From an uncultured bacterium (GTDB lineage: Bacteria > Bacillota > Clostridia > Lachnospirales > Lachnospiraceae): a stretch of DNA of 6,527 bases. Within the stretch, counting starts at the first letter, position 1, and every line of letters starts with the position of its first letter. Below the pieces are notes generated by a model. The model saw only the letters and a program-made list of their open reading frames with translations, did no database searches and was not told the origin of the DNA. The stretch is taken from NCBI GenBank assembly GCA_947086625.1, contig CAMTZV010000091.1, positions 1-6,527 on the forward strand, in the 5' to 3' direction. This document shows, one piece after another, positions 1 to 6,471 of the stretch. The translations under genes were made by a program, and so were the position numbers.

Positions 1-212
1 AGGACGATCTGGCGACGCTAACGGGACGGATGGAGGAGATGGGTCTGAAAAAGGAGGACTATGACTTCTATCTGGATCTTCGCCGCTACGGATCGGTGCG
101 CCATGCCGGGTTCGGGCTCGGCTTTGAGCGCTGCGTTATGTATCTGACAGGAATGGCGAATATACGCGACGTGCTTCCGTTCCCCAGGACGGTGAAGAAC
201 TGCGAGCTTTAA
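1..212 (+). CDS. asnS: Asparaginyl-tRNA synthetase, C-terminal fragment (5' end outside window)
   Basis: This is the 3' end of a class II aminoacyl-tRNA synthetase that charges tRNA(Asn) with asparagine in the cytoplasm. The first complete codon is at base 3 and the stop is TAA at 210-212, giving 69 visible residues. The fragment carries class II motif 3 (GFGLGFER, bases 108-131), whose arginine contacts ATP. It is preceded by the LDLRRYGSV segment and followed by [18 protein letters not shown], both characteristic of AsnRS (AspRS and LysRS differ here). The protein ends normally a few residues after PFPRT, so the C-terminus is intact and only the 5' part is cut off by the window edge. No hairpin followed by a T-run is visible after the stop, so read-through into the downstream genes is possible. 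Identification is by family recognition; the assignment to AsnRS rather than another subclass IIb enzyme is strong. Confidence 0.95.
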   Translation, partial: DDLATLTGRMEEMGLKKEDYDFYLDLRRYGSVRHAGFGLGFERCVMYLTGMANIRDVLPFPRTVKNCEL

Positions 213-250
213 ATTACCTGTTGTGTGTCAGAAATCAGATGGGAAAACAT

Positions 251-367
251 ATGAAAAAAAGAGTCAGGAGTGTGGTGTGTCTGCTGCTGTGTGCGCTTGT
301 GGTTGCGGGTGAGCTGGCTTATGTGTTTGCGGGAATCAAAAAAGGAGAAATCTTATGCTTCGATTAG
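251..367 (+). CDS. Small signal-peptide-like ORF of 38 aa; exported peptide or gene remnant
   Basis: A 38-codon ORF starts at ATG 251 and ends at TAG 365-367. Residues 1-6 (MKKRVR) are basic, residues 8-19 (VVCLLLCALVVA) are hydrophobic, and VFA (residues 25-27) followed by Gly would suit signal peptidase I. Cleavage there would release only 11 residues (GIKKGEILCFD). The ribosome binding site is weak: GGG at 241-243 with no clear AGGAGG. The stop overlaps the start of the ABC ATPase gene (355) by 13 bases, so translation could be coupled to it. The tail codons coincide with the ribosome binding site of the ATPase gene. This favours a second reading: the signal-peptide end of a secreted-protein gene whose body was deleted, with the frame running on into the old intergenic spacer. 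I do not recognise a family. Real or remnant is undecided. Confidence 0.4.
   Translation: MKKRVRSVVCLLLCALVVAGELAYVFAGIKKGEILCFD
342..347 (+). promoter_or_regulatory. Ribosome binding site of the ABC ATPase gene
   Basis: AAGGAG lies 7 bases before ATG 355. It is a strong match to the anti-Shine-Dalgarno sequence and sits inside the last codons of the small upstream ORF, so ribosomes translating that ORF would pass over it. Confidence 0.8.
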
Positions 368-1149
368 AACTGGAACATCTGACAAAAAGGTACAAAAACA
401 AGACGGCGGTGCGGGATGTGAATCTGTCGATGACGCACGGCGTCTACGGGCTGCTCGGCGAAAACGGCGCGGGCAAGACGACGCTGCTTCGGATGCTCTG
501 CGGCATTTTAACGCCGACGGAGGGCTGCATCCTTTGCAACGGGAAAGAGACGTCCGCGATGGGCGGCGAGTACCGCAGGCTGCTCGGGTATCTGCCGCAG
601 GATTTCGGCTACTATCCGGGTATGACGGCGGAGCGCTATCTGCGCTATCTGGCGGAGCTGAAGGCGGTGCCGCCGGAGCTTGCCGATGAAAAGGTCACGG
701 AGCTGCTCGCGCTCGTGGAGCTTGAAGCGGAGCGAAAAAGCAGGATCCGGACGTTTTCGGGAGGTATGCTTCGAAGGCTTGGCATCGCGCAGGCGATGCT
801 AAACGACCCGCAGATTTTGATATTAGACGAGCCGACGGCGGGGCTTGACCCGAAGGAGCGCATCCGCTTCCGAAATCTCATCAGCGAGTTTTCCAAAAAC
901 CGGATTGTGCTGCTCTCGACGCACATCGTATCGGACGTGGAATTTATTGCGGATGAGCTTGTCCTGATGAAGCGGGGCGAGGTCATTCGTACAGGCAGCG
1001 TGGAGGAGATCATCGCGGGCGCGGCAGGAGCATTGCGCGGGAACGAGGGAGTATCGAAGCTCGAGGCCGCGTACCTGTATTATTTTGAGGAGGAAGGCAA
1101 GGAGAGCAAGGAGGGCGAACATGAGACTATTCAGGGACGAGCTGTATAA
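355..1149 (+). CDS. ABC transporter ATP-binding protein (ABC-2 exporter type)
   Basis: This 264-residue cytoplasmic nucleotide-binding subunit would hydrolyse ATP to drive the permease encoded immediately downstream. All ABC motifs are visible: Walker A GENGAGKT (residues 35-42), Q-loop Q82 in LPQDFG, a signature FSGGM (134-138) in which the usual LSGGQ is altered, Walker B ILILDEP (154-160) with catalytic E159, D-loop GLD (163-165) and switch H190. The active sites look intact. The C-terminal tail contains LEAAYLYYF, a segment seen in many ABC-2 type export ATPases of Firmicutes, followed by a charged Glu/Lys stretch that overlaps the permease gene start. The start at 355 is supported by AAGGAG 7 bases upstream. 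The substrate cannot be deduced: relatives serve in peptide, bacteriocin-immunity, antibiotic or lipid export. No sensor kinase or regulator gene is adjacent. Confidence 0.93.
   Translation: MLRLELEHLTKRYKNKTAVRDVNLSMTHGVYGLLGENGAGKTTLLRMLCGILTPTEGCILCNGKETSAMGGEYRRLLGYLPQDFGYYPGMTAERYLRYLAELKAVPPELADEKVTELLALVELEAERKSRIRTFSGGMLRRLGIAQAMLNDPQILILDEPTAGLDPKERIRFRNLISEFSKNRIVLLSTHIVSDVEFIADELVLMKRGEVIRTGSVEEIIAGAAGALRGNEGVSKLEAAYLYYFEEEGKESKEGEHETIQGRAV
1108..1114 (+). promoter_or_regulatory. Ribosome binding site that fixes the permease start
   Basis: AAGGAGG, a perfect Shine-Dalgarno core, lies 6 bases before ATG 1121. It rules against the upstream in-frame TTG at 1085, which would add a 12-residue Arg/Lys-rich extension (MRRKARRARRAN) that is only the read-through of this purine-rich site. 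It lies inside the ATPase coding region. Confidence 0.85.
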
Positions 1150-2266
1150 AATCACAAGCCGCAGGGTCATAAAAATCTGTTTTGCGGCGGCGGTACTGAT
1201 CGAGTTGTTCTGTATTCTGACAGGCGGCGTGCTCCTGGAGCGAAGCGTCGTGGACGGCGTGACGTACAGGGGCGTGGCGGCGATCAAAAAAGACCGGGAG
1301 ATCACGGAAAAGTACGAGGGCGCGCTGACGGACGAAAAGGTGGAGGCGATCGCGGCGGAGTATGGATTGATGTATTTTGATGCGAAAAATTTTAACGAGG
1401 AATACAATTTTTTAAATGATCTGATTTTCAACAACGGGCTGTGCGACGGGTATGTGGAGAGCTGGAGCGATTTGCAGCAGCCGTCTCACACGGTGCCGAT
1501 TGCACAGACGGAAATGGGAAAAGTGTGTGGGGCAGCGGGCGTGCAGCCAACGCTTTCGTATGACCGGGGCTGGGTGATCATCAGCGTGCAGCTCGGTATC
1601 GCGGGCATTCTGGCGTGCGTGCTGCTCATGATGGCGGTCACGCCGGTGTTTGCGGAGGAGTATTCGTCGGGGACGGCAAATATTGTGCTCGCGACCGTGC
1701 ACGGGAGAAAAAAGGACATTGCGGCACGCTTCGGGGCGGCGTTTGTGTTTTCGCTCGGGACGTTTGCGCTGCTCGCCGGTTTTATCGTCGCGGTGTGCGG
1801 GCTCTTTTACGGCTTTGACGGCAGCGGGTGCCTCTACGGGCTGCACGGCGTGTGGAACTTAGGCGTATCCGGGGGCGTTCGCGTGGGCCTGCTCACATGG
1901 GGCGCGTATGTGCTTATCCAGATCGCCTTTAGCGTGGCGGCGCTGCTCATGCTGACCGCGTTTTCGCTGTTCGCGTCCGCGGTGTGCCGCACGCCGTTTA
2001 TCGCGCTCATCGTGACGGCGCTCTTTTTCGTGATGCCGGGCGCGGCGTGGTCCTATCTGGCGCTCACAAACGCGCCGGCCAACGACGTGACGCAGACGAT
2101 CTTCCATGTCATTTTATGCTTCCCGCTCTACGCGTGCATGAACGCCGGTGTCGGAGAGATGCTCTCCGCCGGGACGCTTATGCTGCGGACAGCGATCTTT
2201 GCCGCGGTGAGCGTGCCGTCGCTCATTCTCGCGTGGGGCTTTTTCCGGCGGCATGAGGCTGCATAG
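1121..2266 (+). CDS. ABC-2 type transporter permease
   Basis: This 381-residue integral membrane subunit pairs with the preceding ATPase; the coding regions overlap by 29 bases, so translation is probably coupled. ATG 1121 is chosen over the in-frame TTG at 1085 because a perfect AAGGAGG sits 6 bases upstream. About six hydrophobic segments are visible, near residues 17-39, 151-177, 204-230, 256-288, 292-314 and 356-375. The short basic N-terminus (FRDELYKITSRR) is typical of the family. Between segments 2 and 3 is the cytoplasmic EEYSSGT motif (179-185), followed by a coupling-type stretch ending GRKKD, a hallmark of ABC-2 permeases. A large loop of roughly 110 residues between segments 1 and 2 should face outside; it is mostly hydrophilic and has cysteines C108 and C136 that could form a disulfide. 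Substrate unknown. The gene ends at TAG 2264-2266 with no terminator hairpin seen. Confidence 0.9.
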   Translation: MRLFRDELYKITSRRVIKICFAAAVLIELFCILTGGVLLERSVVDGVTYRGVAAIKKDREITEKYEGALTDEKVEAIAAEYGLMYFDAKNFNEEYNFLNDLIFNNGLCDGYVESWSDLQQPSHTVPIAQTEMGKVCGAAGVQPTLSYDRGWVIISVQLGIAGILACVLLMMAVTPVFAEEYSSGTANIVLATVHGRKKDIAARFGAAFVFSLGTFALLAGFIVAVCGLFYGFDGSGCLYGLHGVWNLGVSGGVRVGLLTWGAYVLIQIAFSVAALLMLTAFSLFASAVCRTPFIALIVTALFFVMPGAAWSYLALTNAPANDVTQTIFHVILCFPLYACMNAGVGEMLSAGTLMLRTAIFAAVSVPSLILAWGFFRRHEAA

Positions 2267-2315
2267 CCGTTTGTTGAAGGGACGTCTTCAGGGCAGGAAA
2301 TCGCAAAAAAAGAAA

Positions 2316-2344
2316 TCGACAGCCGCAAAAAATTATGCTATAAT
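2316..2344 (+). promoter_or_regulatory. Sigma-A-type promoter upstream of the secreted C39-like gene
   Basis: A -35 element TCGACA (2316-2321, five of six matches to TTGACA) is separated by exactly 17 bases from a perfect -10 TATAAT (2339-2344), preceded by TG one base upstream (2336-2337), an extended -10. A-tracts lie just before the -35 (2305-2311) and in the spacer (2327-2332). Transcription would begin near 2351, giving a leader of about 40 bases before ATG 2390. This is the only convincing promoter inside the window other than the one at the right edge. No operator-like inverted repeat is evident. The rest of the 123-base gap (2267-2389) shows only a weak GAAGG/TCTTC hairpin (2277-2290) with no T-run. 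Confidence 0.8.
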
Positions 2345-2389
2345 GGGAGGGCTTCACGGACAATACGCACGGATAAAACGGAGAACTCT

Positions 2390-3454
2390 ATGAAAAGCTA
2401 TTACAAAAGATTTCTGGCGGGCGCGCTGGCGGTGCTGCTGCTCGCGCCGGCGGATATAGAAACGGCATTTGCGAAGACGGATCAGACGGCGGCTTCTGAG
2501 ATGGAAGCCGGCGAAAAAAAAGCGGAGCGTTACACGGTCCGCTTTGATGCGCGTAAAGGGACAAAGGTGAAAAAGACGCTGACGCTCGCGCCAAAGGACG
2601 TCTACGGCAAGCTTCCGAAGACGAGCCGGGAGGGCTATGCGTTTCAGGGCTGGTACACGAAAAAGAGCGGCGGGAAGCGCATTACCGCAAAATCGGTCTT
2701 TACCGGGAAAAGCGATCAGGTGCTCTACGCTCACTGGAAAAAGCTCGCCGATGAGACGCCGGAGCCGGACGACGCAGAGCAGAAGCCGGCGGGGACGGAT
2801 ACGCCCGTCGGGGATACAAACGGAAAGCCGGGCGGGATGGATACGCCGAACGGGGAGACGCCGGATCAGGGCCAGCCACAGACGCCGGGACAAACGGCGG
2901 GCGTTCTCGTGCCTTATCAGCCGAATGCGGCGATCGACTATAAAAAGAACGATTACAGCGGCTTTCTTGTGCTGAAAAATTTTAAGCCGGATTATCTGTA
3001 CTGCCAGTATGACTACAAGCGCTTTGTAAACAGCAGCGGTAAAAATGTGGGCTGCACGGCCACGGCGGACGCGATGCTCGCCTCTATTTATATGGACAGG
3101 GTCTTCAGCCCGAACGACGAGGGCTGGATCCCCGGGGTTGGCGCCACGTGGACAAACTCCGTCGTCGCGGATGGCAGCAAGAGCTACAGCGTCAAAAGGC
3201 AGTGCGCGGCCACTTACGATTATCTTCGCGAGGGAAAGCCTGTGCTCATCCGTGTGATCGGGCATTCGGTGACGGCGATCGGTGTGCGAAGCGGCGTGGA
3301 TGCGGCGGCGATTGGCCCGTCGGATATCCTGATCGCGGATCCCGCGGACGGCAGGGTGAAGCGCGCCGACGAGATGGGCTACCGCGTGATGACGGACGCC
3401 AACGGCTGGGGGCTTCGGATTCCGAAGGCAAGCCTGATGAAAAAGCAAATGTAA
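2390..3454 (+). CDS. Secreted protein: InlB-type repeat plus C39-like cysteine peptidase domain
   Basis: This 354-residue protein is predicted to be exported. Residues 1-28 form a signal peptide with a basic start (MKSYYKR), a hydrophobic core and AFA before Lys29. Residues 48-118 match a Listeria-Bacteroides (Flg_new/InlB B-type) repeat: GYAFQGWYT, then GG-x-x-IT, ending in YAHWK. A flexible Pro/Gly/Asp/Thr linker (about 119-175) follows, with two 14-residue repeats. The C-terminal part resembles papain-like C39-type peptidases: a GCTATADAM helix start with candidate nucleophile C222, GHSVTAIGV with candidate H292, and IADP with candidate D317; Q206 could be the oxyanion glutamine. There is no LPXTG motif or C-terminal membrane anchor, so it is probably released or held non-covalently. 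ATG 2390 has GGAGA upstream and its own promoter. The peptidase call is by motif pattern only; an inactive or transglutaminase-like fold is possible. Confidence 0.75.
   Translation: MKSYYKRFLAGALAVLLLAPADIETAFAKTDQTAASEMEAGEKKAERYTVRFDARKGTKVKKTLTLAPKDVYGKLPKTSREGYAFQGWYTKKSGGKRITAKSVFTGKSDQVLYAHWKKLADETPEPDDAEQKPAGTDTPVGDTNGKPGGMDTPNGETPDQGQPQTPGQTAGVLVPYQPNAAIDYKKNDYSGFLVLKNFKPDYLYCQYDYKRFVNSSGKNVGCTATADAMLASIYMDRVFSPNDEGWIPGVGATWTNSVVADGSKSYSVKRQCAATYDYLREGKPVLIRVIGHSVTAIGVRSGVDAAAIGPSDILIADPADGRVKRADEMGYRVMTDANGWGLRIPKASLMKKQM
2783..2866 (+). repeat. Two tandem 42-base units coding a 14-residue linker repeat
   Basis: Unit 1 (2783-2824) encodes KPAGTDTPVGDTNG and unit 2 (2825-2866) encodes KPGGMDTPNGETPD. 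The units are in frame, exactly 42 bases apart, and by hand count agree at 29 of 42 bases; the best conserved core is GGATACGCC. They form part of the low-complexity linker between the InlB-type repeat and the C39-like domain of the secreted protein. The divergence suggests an old duplication. Confidence 0.65.
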
Positions 3455-3457
3455 TAC

Positions 3458-3462
3458 GGAGG
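3458..3462 (+). promoter_or_regulatory. Ribosome binding site of lepA
   Basis: GGAGG begins 3 bases after the stop of the secreted-protein gene and lies 13 bases before ATG 3476, longer than the usual 6-9; pairing shifted to AGGAAG (3460-3465) gives a 10-base spacing. The next codons (TDQSKIRNF) match normal LepA N-termini, so the start is kept. No in-frame start lies closer to the site. Confidence 0.6.
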
Positions 3463-3475
3463 AAGCTTTCAAACT

Positions 3476-5284
3476 ATGACAGACCAGAGTAAGATTCGCA
3501 ACTTTTGCATCGTGGCGCACATCGACCACGGCAAATCGACGCTGGCGGACCGCATTATCGAAAAGACCGGCCTGCTCACGAGCCGTGAGATGCAGTCGCA
3601 GGTGCTGGACAACATGGATTTAGAGCGCGAGCGCGGCATCACGATCAAGTCTCAGGCGGTGCGCATTCTCTATGAGGCTTTGGACGGCGAACAATATATT
3701 TTCAATCTGATCGACACGCCGGGGCATGTGGATTTTACGTACGAGGTGTCCCGCTCGCTGGCGGCGTGCGACGGAGCGATCCTCGTGGTGGATGCGGCGC
3801 AGGGCATCGAGGCGCAGACGCTTGCAAACGTGTATCTGGCGCTCGACCACGATCTCGAGGTGTTTCCGGTGATCAACAAGATCGACCTGCCGAGCGCGCG
3901 CCCGGACGAGGTCGCGGAGGAGATCGAGAACGTTATCGGCATCGAGGCGATGGACGCGCCCCGCATCTCGGCAAAGACCGGGTTAAACATCGAGGACGTT
4001 TTGGAGGCGGTCGTACAAAAGCTGCCCGCTCCGGGCGGCGATCCGAATGCGCCGCTGCAGGCGCTCATCTTTGACTCCATATACGACTCGTACAAGGGCG
4101 TGATCGTGTTCTGCCGCATCAAGGAGGGGACGATCCGGCCGAAAATGACGATGCTTATGATGGCGACCGGGGCGAAGGCGGAGGTCGTCGAGGTCGGCTA
4201 TTTTGGCGCGGGGCAGTTTATCCCGTGCGACGAGCTCTCCGCCGGGATGGTAGGTTACATCACGGCATCGCTGAAAAATGTGAAGGATACGCGCGTGGGC
4301 GACACGGTGACGGACGCCGCTCGCCCGTGTGATGCGCCTCTGCCGGGCTATAAAAAGGTAAACCCGATGGTGTACTGCGGCCTTTATCCCGCGGACAGCG
4401 CAAAATACCCCGACCTGCGGGACGCGCTCGAAAAGCTTCAGCTCAACGACGCGTCGCTTCAGTTTGAGCCGGAAACGTCGGTGGCGCTGGGCTTCGGCTT
4501 TCGGTGCGGCTTTCTTGGGCTTTTACATCTGGAGATCATTCAGGAGCGGCTGGAGCGGGAGTACGATCTCGATCTCGTGACGACCGCGCCGGGCGTTATC
4601 TACAAGGTGCACAAAACCGACGGCGAGGTCATCGACCTGACAAACCCCTCCAATCTGCCCGACCCTTCGGAGATCGACTACATGGAGGAGCCGGTCGTAA
4701 ACGCCGAGATTATGGTGACGAGCGAGTTTATCGGCTCGATCATGGATCTGTGTCAGGAGCGGCGCGGCGTCTACATCAGTATGGAGTACATCGAGGAAAC
4801 GCGTGCGGTGCTCAAATACGAGCTGCCGCTGAACGAGATTATCTATGACTTTTTTGACGCGCTGAAATCCCGTTCACGGGGTTATGCATCGTTTGACTAC
4901 GAGCTGAAGGGCTATATGCGCTCTGAGCTTGTGAAGCTGGACATTTTAATCAACCGCGAGCAGGTGGATGCGCTCTCGTTTATCGTATTTTCCGGCACCG
5001 CCTACGAGCGCGGGCGCAGGATGTGCGAGCGCTTAAAGGAGGAAATCCCAAGACACCTGTTTGAGATCCCGATCCAGGCGGCGGTGGGCAGCAAGATCAT
5101 CGCACGGGAGACGGTGAAGGCAGTGCGAAAAGACGTGCTCGCGAAGTGCTACGGCGGCGACATCACCCGAAAGAAAAAGCTGCTTGAGAAGCAGAAGGAG
5201 GGCAAAAAACGGATGCGCCAGGTTGGCAGCGTAGAGATTCCGCAGGAGGCGTTTATGAGCGTGCTCAAGCTGGACGAAGGCTGA
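3476..5284 (+). CDS. lepA: Elongation factor 4 (LepA), translational GTPase
   Basis: LepA/EF4 is a ribosome-binding GTPase related to EF-G, linked to translation under stress and to ribosome function or assembly. The 602-residue product has the usual family length. GTP-binding motifs are complete: G1 AHIDHGKS (residues 14-21), G2 RGIT (53-56), G3 DTPGH (80-84), G4 NKID (134-137) and G5 SAK (165-167). The EF-G-like domains II, III and V follow. The LepA-specific C-terminal domain replaces EF-G domain IV and ends with [20 protein letters not shown] (from K566) and SVEIPQEAF, which distinguishes it from EF-G, TypA and TetM-type proteins. It lies 21 bases after the secreted-protein gene and 31 bases before hemW with no terminator on either side, so transcription from the promoter at 2316-2344 probably reaches it. 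No anomalies are seen. Confidence 0.98.
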   Translation: MTDQSKIRNFCIVAHIDHGKSTLADRIIEKTGLLTSREMQSQVLDNMDLERERGITIKSQAVRILYEALDGEQYIFNLIDTPGHVDFTYEVSRSLAACDGAILVVDAAQGIEAQTLANVYLALDHDLEVFPVINKIDLPSARPDEVAEEIENVIGIEAMDAPRISAKTGLNIEDVLEAVVQKLPAPGGDPNAPLQALIFDSIYDSYKGVIVFCRIKEGTIRPKMTMLMMATGAKAEVVEVGYFGAGQFIPCDELSAGMVGYITASLKNVKDTRVGDTVTDAARPCDAPLPGYKKVNPMVYCGLYPADSAKYPDLRDALEKLQLNDASLQFEPETSVALGFGFRCGFLGLLHLEIIQERLEREYDLDLVTTAPGVIYKVHKTDGEVIDLTNPSNLPDPSEIDYMEEPVVNAEIMVTSEFIGSIMDLCQERRGVYISMEYIEETRAVLKYELPLNEIIYDFFDALKSRSRGYASFDYELKGYMRSELVKLDILINREQVDALSFIVFSGTAYERGRRMCERLKEEIPRHLFEIPIQAAVGSKIIARETVKAVRKDVLAKCYGGDITRKKKLLEKQKEGKKRMRQVGSVEIPQEAFMSVLKLDEG

Positions 5285-5303
5285 GAGCCCGCGCCCTCTG
5301 AGT

Positions 5304-5308
5304 GAGGA
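5304..5308 (+). promoter_or_regulatory. Ribosome binding site of hemW
   Basis: GAGGA lies 7 bases before ATG 5316, within the 31-base lepA-hemW gap. It supports a start that places the first Fe-S cysteine at residue 10, as is normal for HemW. Confidence 0.7.
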
Positions 5309-5315
5309 AAACGGC

Positions 5316-6458
5316 ATGGAGCTTTATATTCATATACCTTTTTGCATCAGAAAATGTGCGTACTGCGATTTCCTGTCCGCTCCGGCGGATGCGGATACGA
5401 TCGCGCGTTATATGGAATATCTCGGGAAGCAGCTTGTACAGACGGCTGCTTCTCTTCGTGGGAAGCGCGTCGAAACGGTCTTTATCGGCGGGGGGACGCC
5501 CTCGATTTTAAGGCCGGAGCAGCTTAGCCGGCTGCTGGCTGCGGTGTGGGAGCACTTTACCGTGGATGCGGGCGCGGAGGTCACGCTGGAGGCGAACCCC
5601 GGCACACTCGCGCGCGCGAAGGCACAGGTGCTTGTATCCGGCGGCGTGAACCGGGTGAGTCTCGGCTTACAGTCCGCAGACGAGAAGGAGCTGCGGCTTT
5701 TGGGGCGTGTGCATACGTATCGGGATTTTCTGCGCAGCTATGAGATTTTGCGGGAAGCCGGGATTTGGAACATCAATGTGGATCTGATGAGCGCGCTGCC
5801 GGGCCAGACGGTTGCTTCTTATGAAAGGACGCTGCAAAGCGTGCTGGCGCTGCACCCCGCGCACATTTCGGCCTACAGTCTCATGCTCGAGGAGGGTACG
5901 CCGTTTTTTGAGCAATATCGGGCGGACGAAAGGCTGCGGGAGAGCGGAGGGACGCCCCGGTGGCTTCCCGACGAGGAGAGTGAGCGCGCGATGTATGAGC
6001 TGACCGGGACACTTCTGGCGGAGCATGGCTATGAGCGCTACGAGATATCCAACTATGCGAAAAAGGGCTTCGCCTGCCGCCACAACATTGGCTACTGGAC
6101 GGGAAAGGAGTATCTCGGCCTTGGGCTTGGGGCATCTTCTTATATAGGAGAAACGCGCTTTTGCAACACGGCACAGCTGGACGAGTATCTTGCAGGAGAC
6201 TTCACACCGCGGGATGTGCAGCAGCTTTCAAAAAATGACTGCATGGCCGAGTTTTTTTATCTGGGGCTTCGCATGAGCGCGGGCGTCGCGAAAGCGGACT
6301 TTACCGCCCGGTTTGGGCTGCGTGCAGAGCAGGTCTACGCGCAGGAGATACCGGAGCTTATCGAAAAGGGGCTTTTGGAGGATACCGGCACACGCTACCG
6401 CCTGACGGATTACGGGCGTGACGTGAGCAATCAGGTGCTGTGGCGGTTTTTGAAATAA
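5316..6458 (+). CDS. hemW: HemW, radical SAM heme chaperone (HemN-like)
   Basis: This 380-residue radical SAM protein has the usual HemW length. Near the N-terminus is the 4Fe-4S motif C10-x3-C14-x2-C17, inside YIHIPFCIRKCAYCDF. The residue two after the third cysteine is Phe19, as in HemW; true coproporphyrinogen dehydrogenase HemN has a fourth cysteine there. Further family motifs are GGGTPS (58-63), GLQS followed by LGRVHT, NVDLMSALPGQ (around D156), HNIGYW (256-261) and GLGLGASSY (269-276). The C-terminal HemW domain is present to its usual end. HemW proteins bind heme and are thought to deliver it to respiratory enzymes; databases often mislabel them as oxygen-independent coproporphyrinogen III oxidase. 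The gene follows lepA by 31 bases, an arrangement widespread in Firmicutes, and is probably cotranscribed with it. ATG 5316 is supported by GAGGA 7 bases upstream. Confidence 0.95.
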   Translation: MELYIHIPFCIRKCAYCDFLSAPADADTIARYMEYLGKQLVQTAASLRGKRVETVFIGGGTPSILRPEQLSRLLAAVWEHFTVDAGAEVTLEANPGTLARAKAQVLVSGGVNRVSLGLQSADEKELRLLGRVHTYRDFLRSYEILREAGIWNINVDLMSALPGQTVASYERTLQSVLALHPAHISAYSLMLEEGTPFFEQYRADERLRESGGTPRWLPDEESERAMYELTGTLLAEHGYERYEISNYAKKGFACRHNIGYWTGKEYLGLGLGASSYIGETRFCNTAQLDEYLAGDFTPRDVQQLSKNDCMAEFFYLGLRMSAGVAKADFTARFGLRAEQVYAQEIPELIEKGLLEDTGTRYRLTDYGRDVSNQVLWRFLK

Positions 6459-6471
6459 GCAAAAAGTCATG

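Noticed and set aside
240..249. TGGGAAAACA shared with 6475-6484
   Set aside because: A single 10-base match in AT-rich intergenic DNA, without symmetry or a shared functional position, is compatible with chance.
221..254. Possible promoter between asnS and the ABC genes (TTGTGT and CATATG)
   Set aside because: The spacing is 22 bases and both hexamers are poor. TTGTGG at 297 with TATGTG at 320 has 17-base spacing but matches only three bases in each box.
270..689. 139-codon plus-strand frame overlapping the ABC ATPase
   Set aside because: It lies out of frame with a complete ABC ATPase and has no ribosome binding site or family similarity; its Arg/Gly/Asp-rich composition is that of a shadow frame.
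1085..1120. TTG start giving a 12-residue Arg-rich N-terminal extension of the permease
   Set aside because: A perfect AAGGAGG lies 6 bases before ATG 1121, and the extension is only the translation of that purine-rich region.
823..1434. 203-codon minus-strand frame across the ABC ATPase-permease junction
   Set aside because: It is antisense to two well-supported overlapping genes; the Ser/Leu-rich stretches arise from complementing Glu/Lys codons.
2277..2290. GAAGG...TCTTC hairpin after the permease gene as a terminator
   Set aside because: The stem is only five pairs including one G-T and no T-run follows, so it is too weak to call.
2354..3529. 391-codon open frame on the minus strand covering the whole secreted-protein gene
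   Set aside because: The translation is Arg/His/Leu/Ala-rich with no recognisable domain, it runs antisense to a gene with a signal peptide, promoter and domains, and such frames are expected opposite GC-rich coding DNA.
5285..5300. AGAG...CTCT hairpin between lepA and hemW
   Set aside because: It has a four-base stem, a GC-rich loop and no T-tract; lepA and hemW are more likely cotranscribed.
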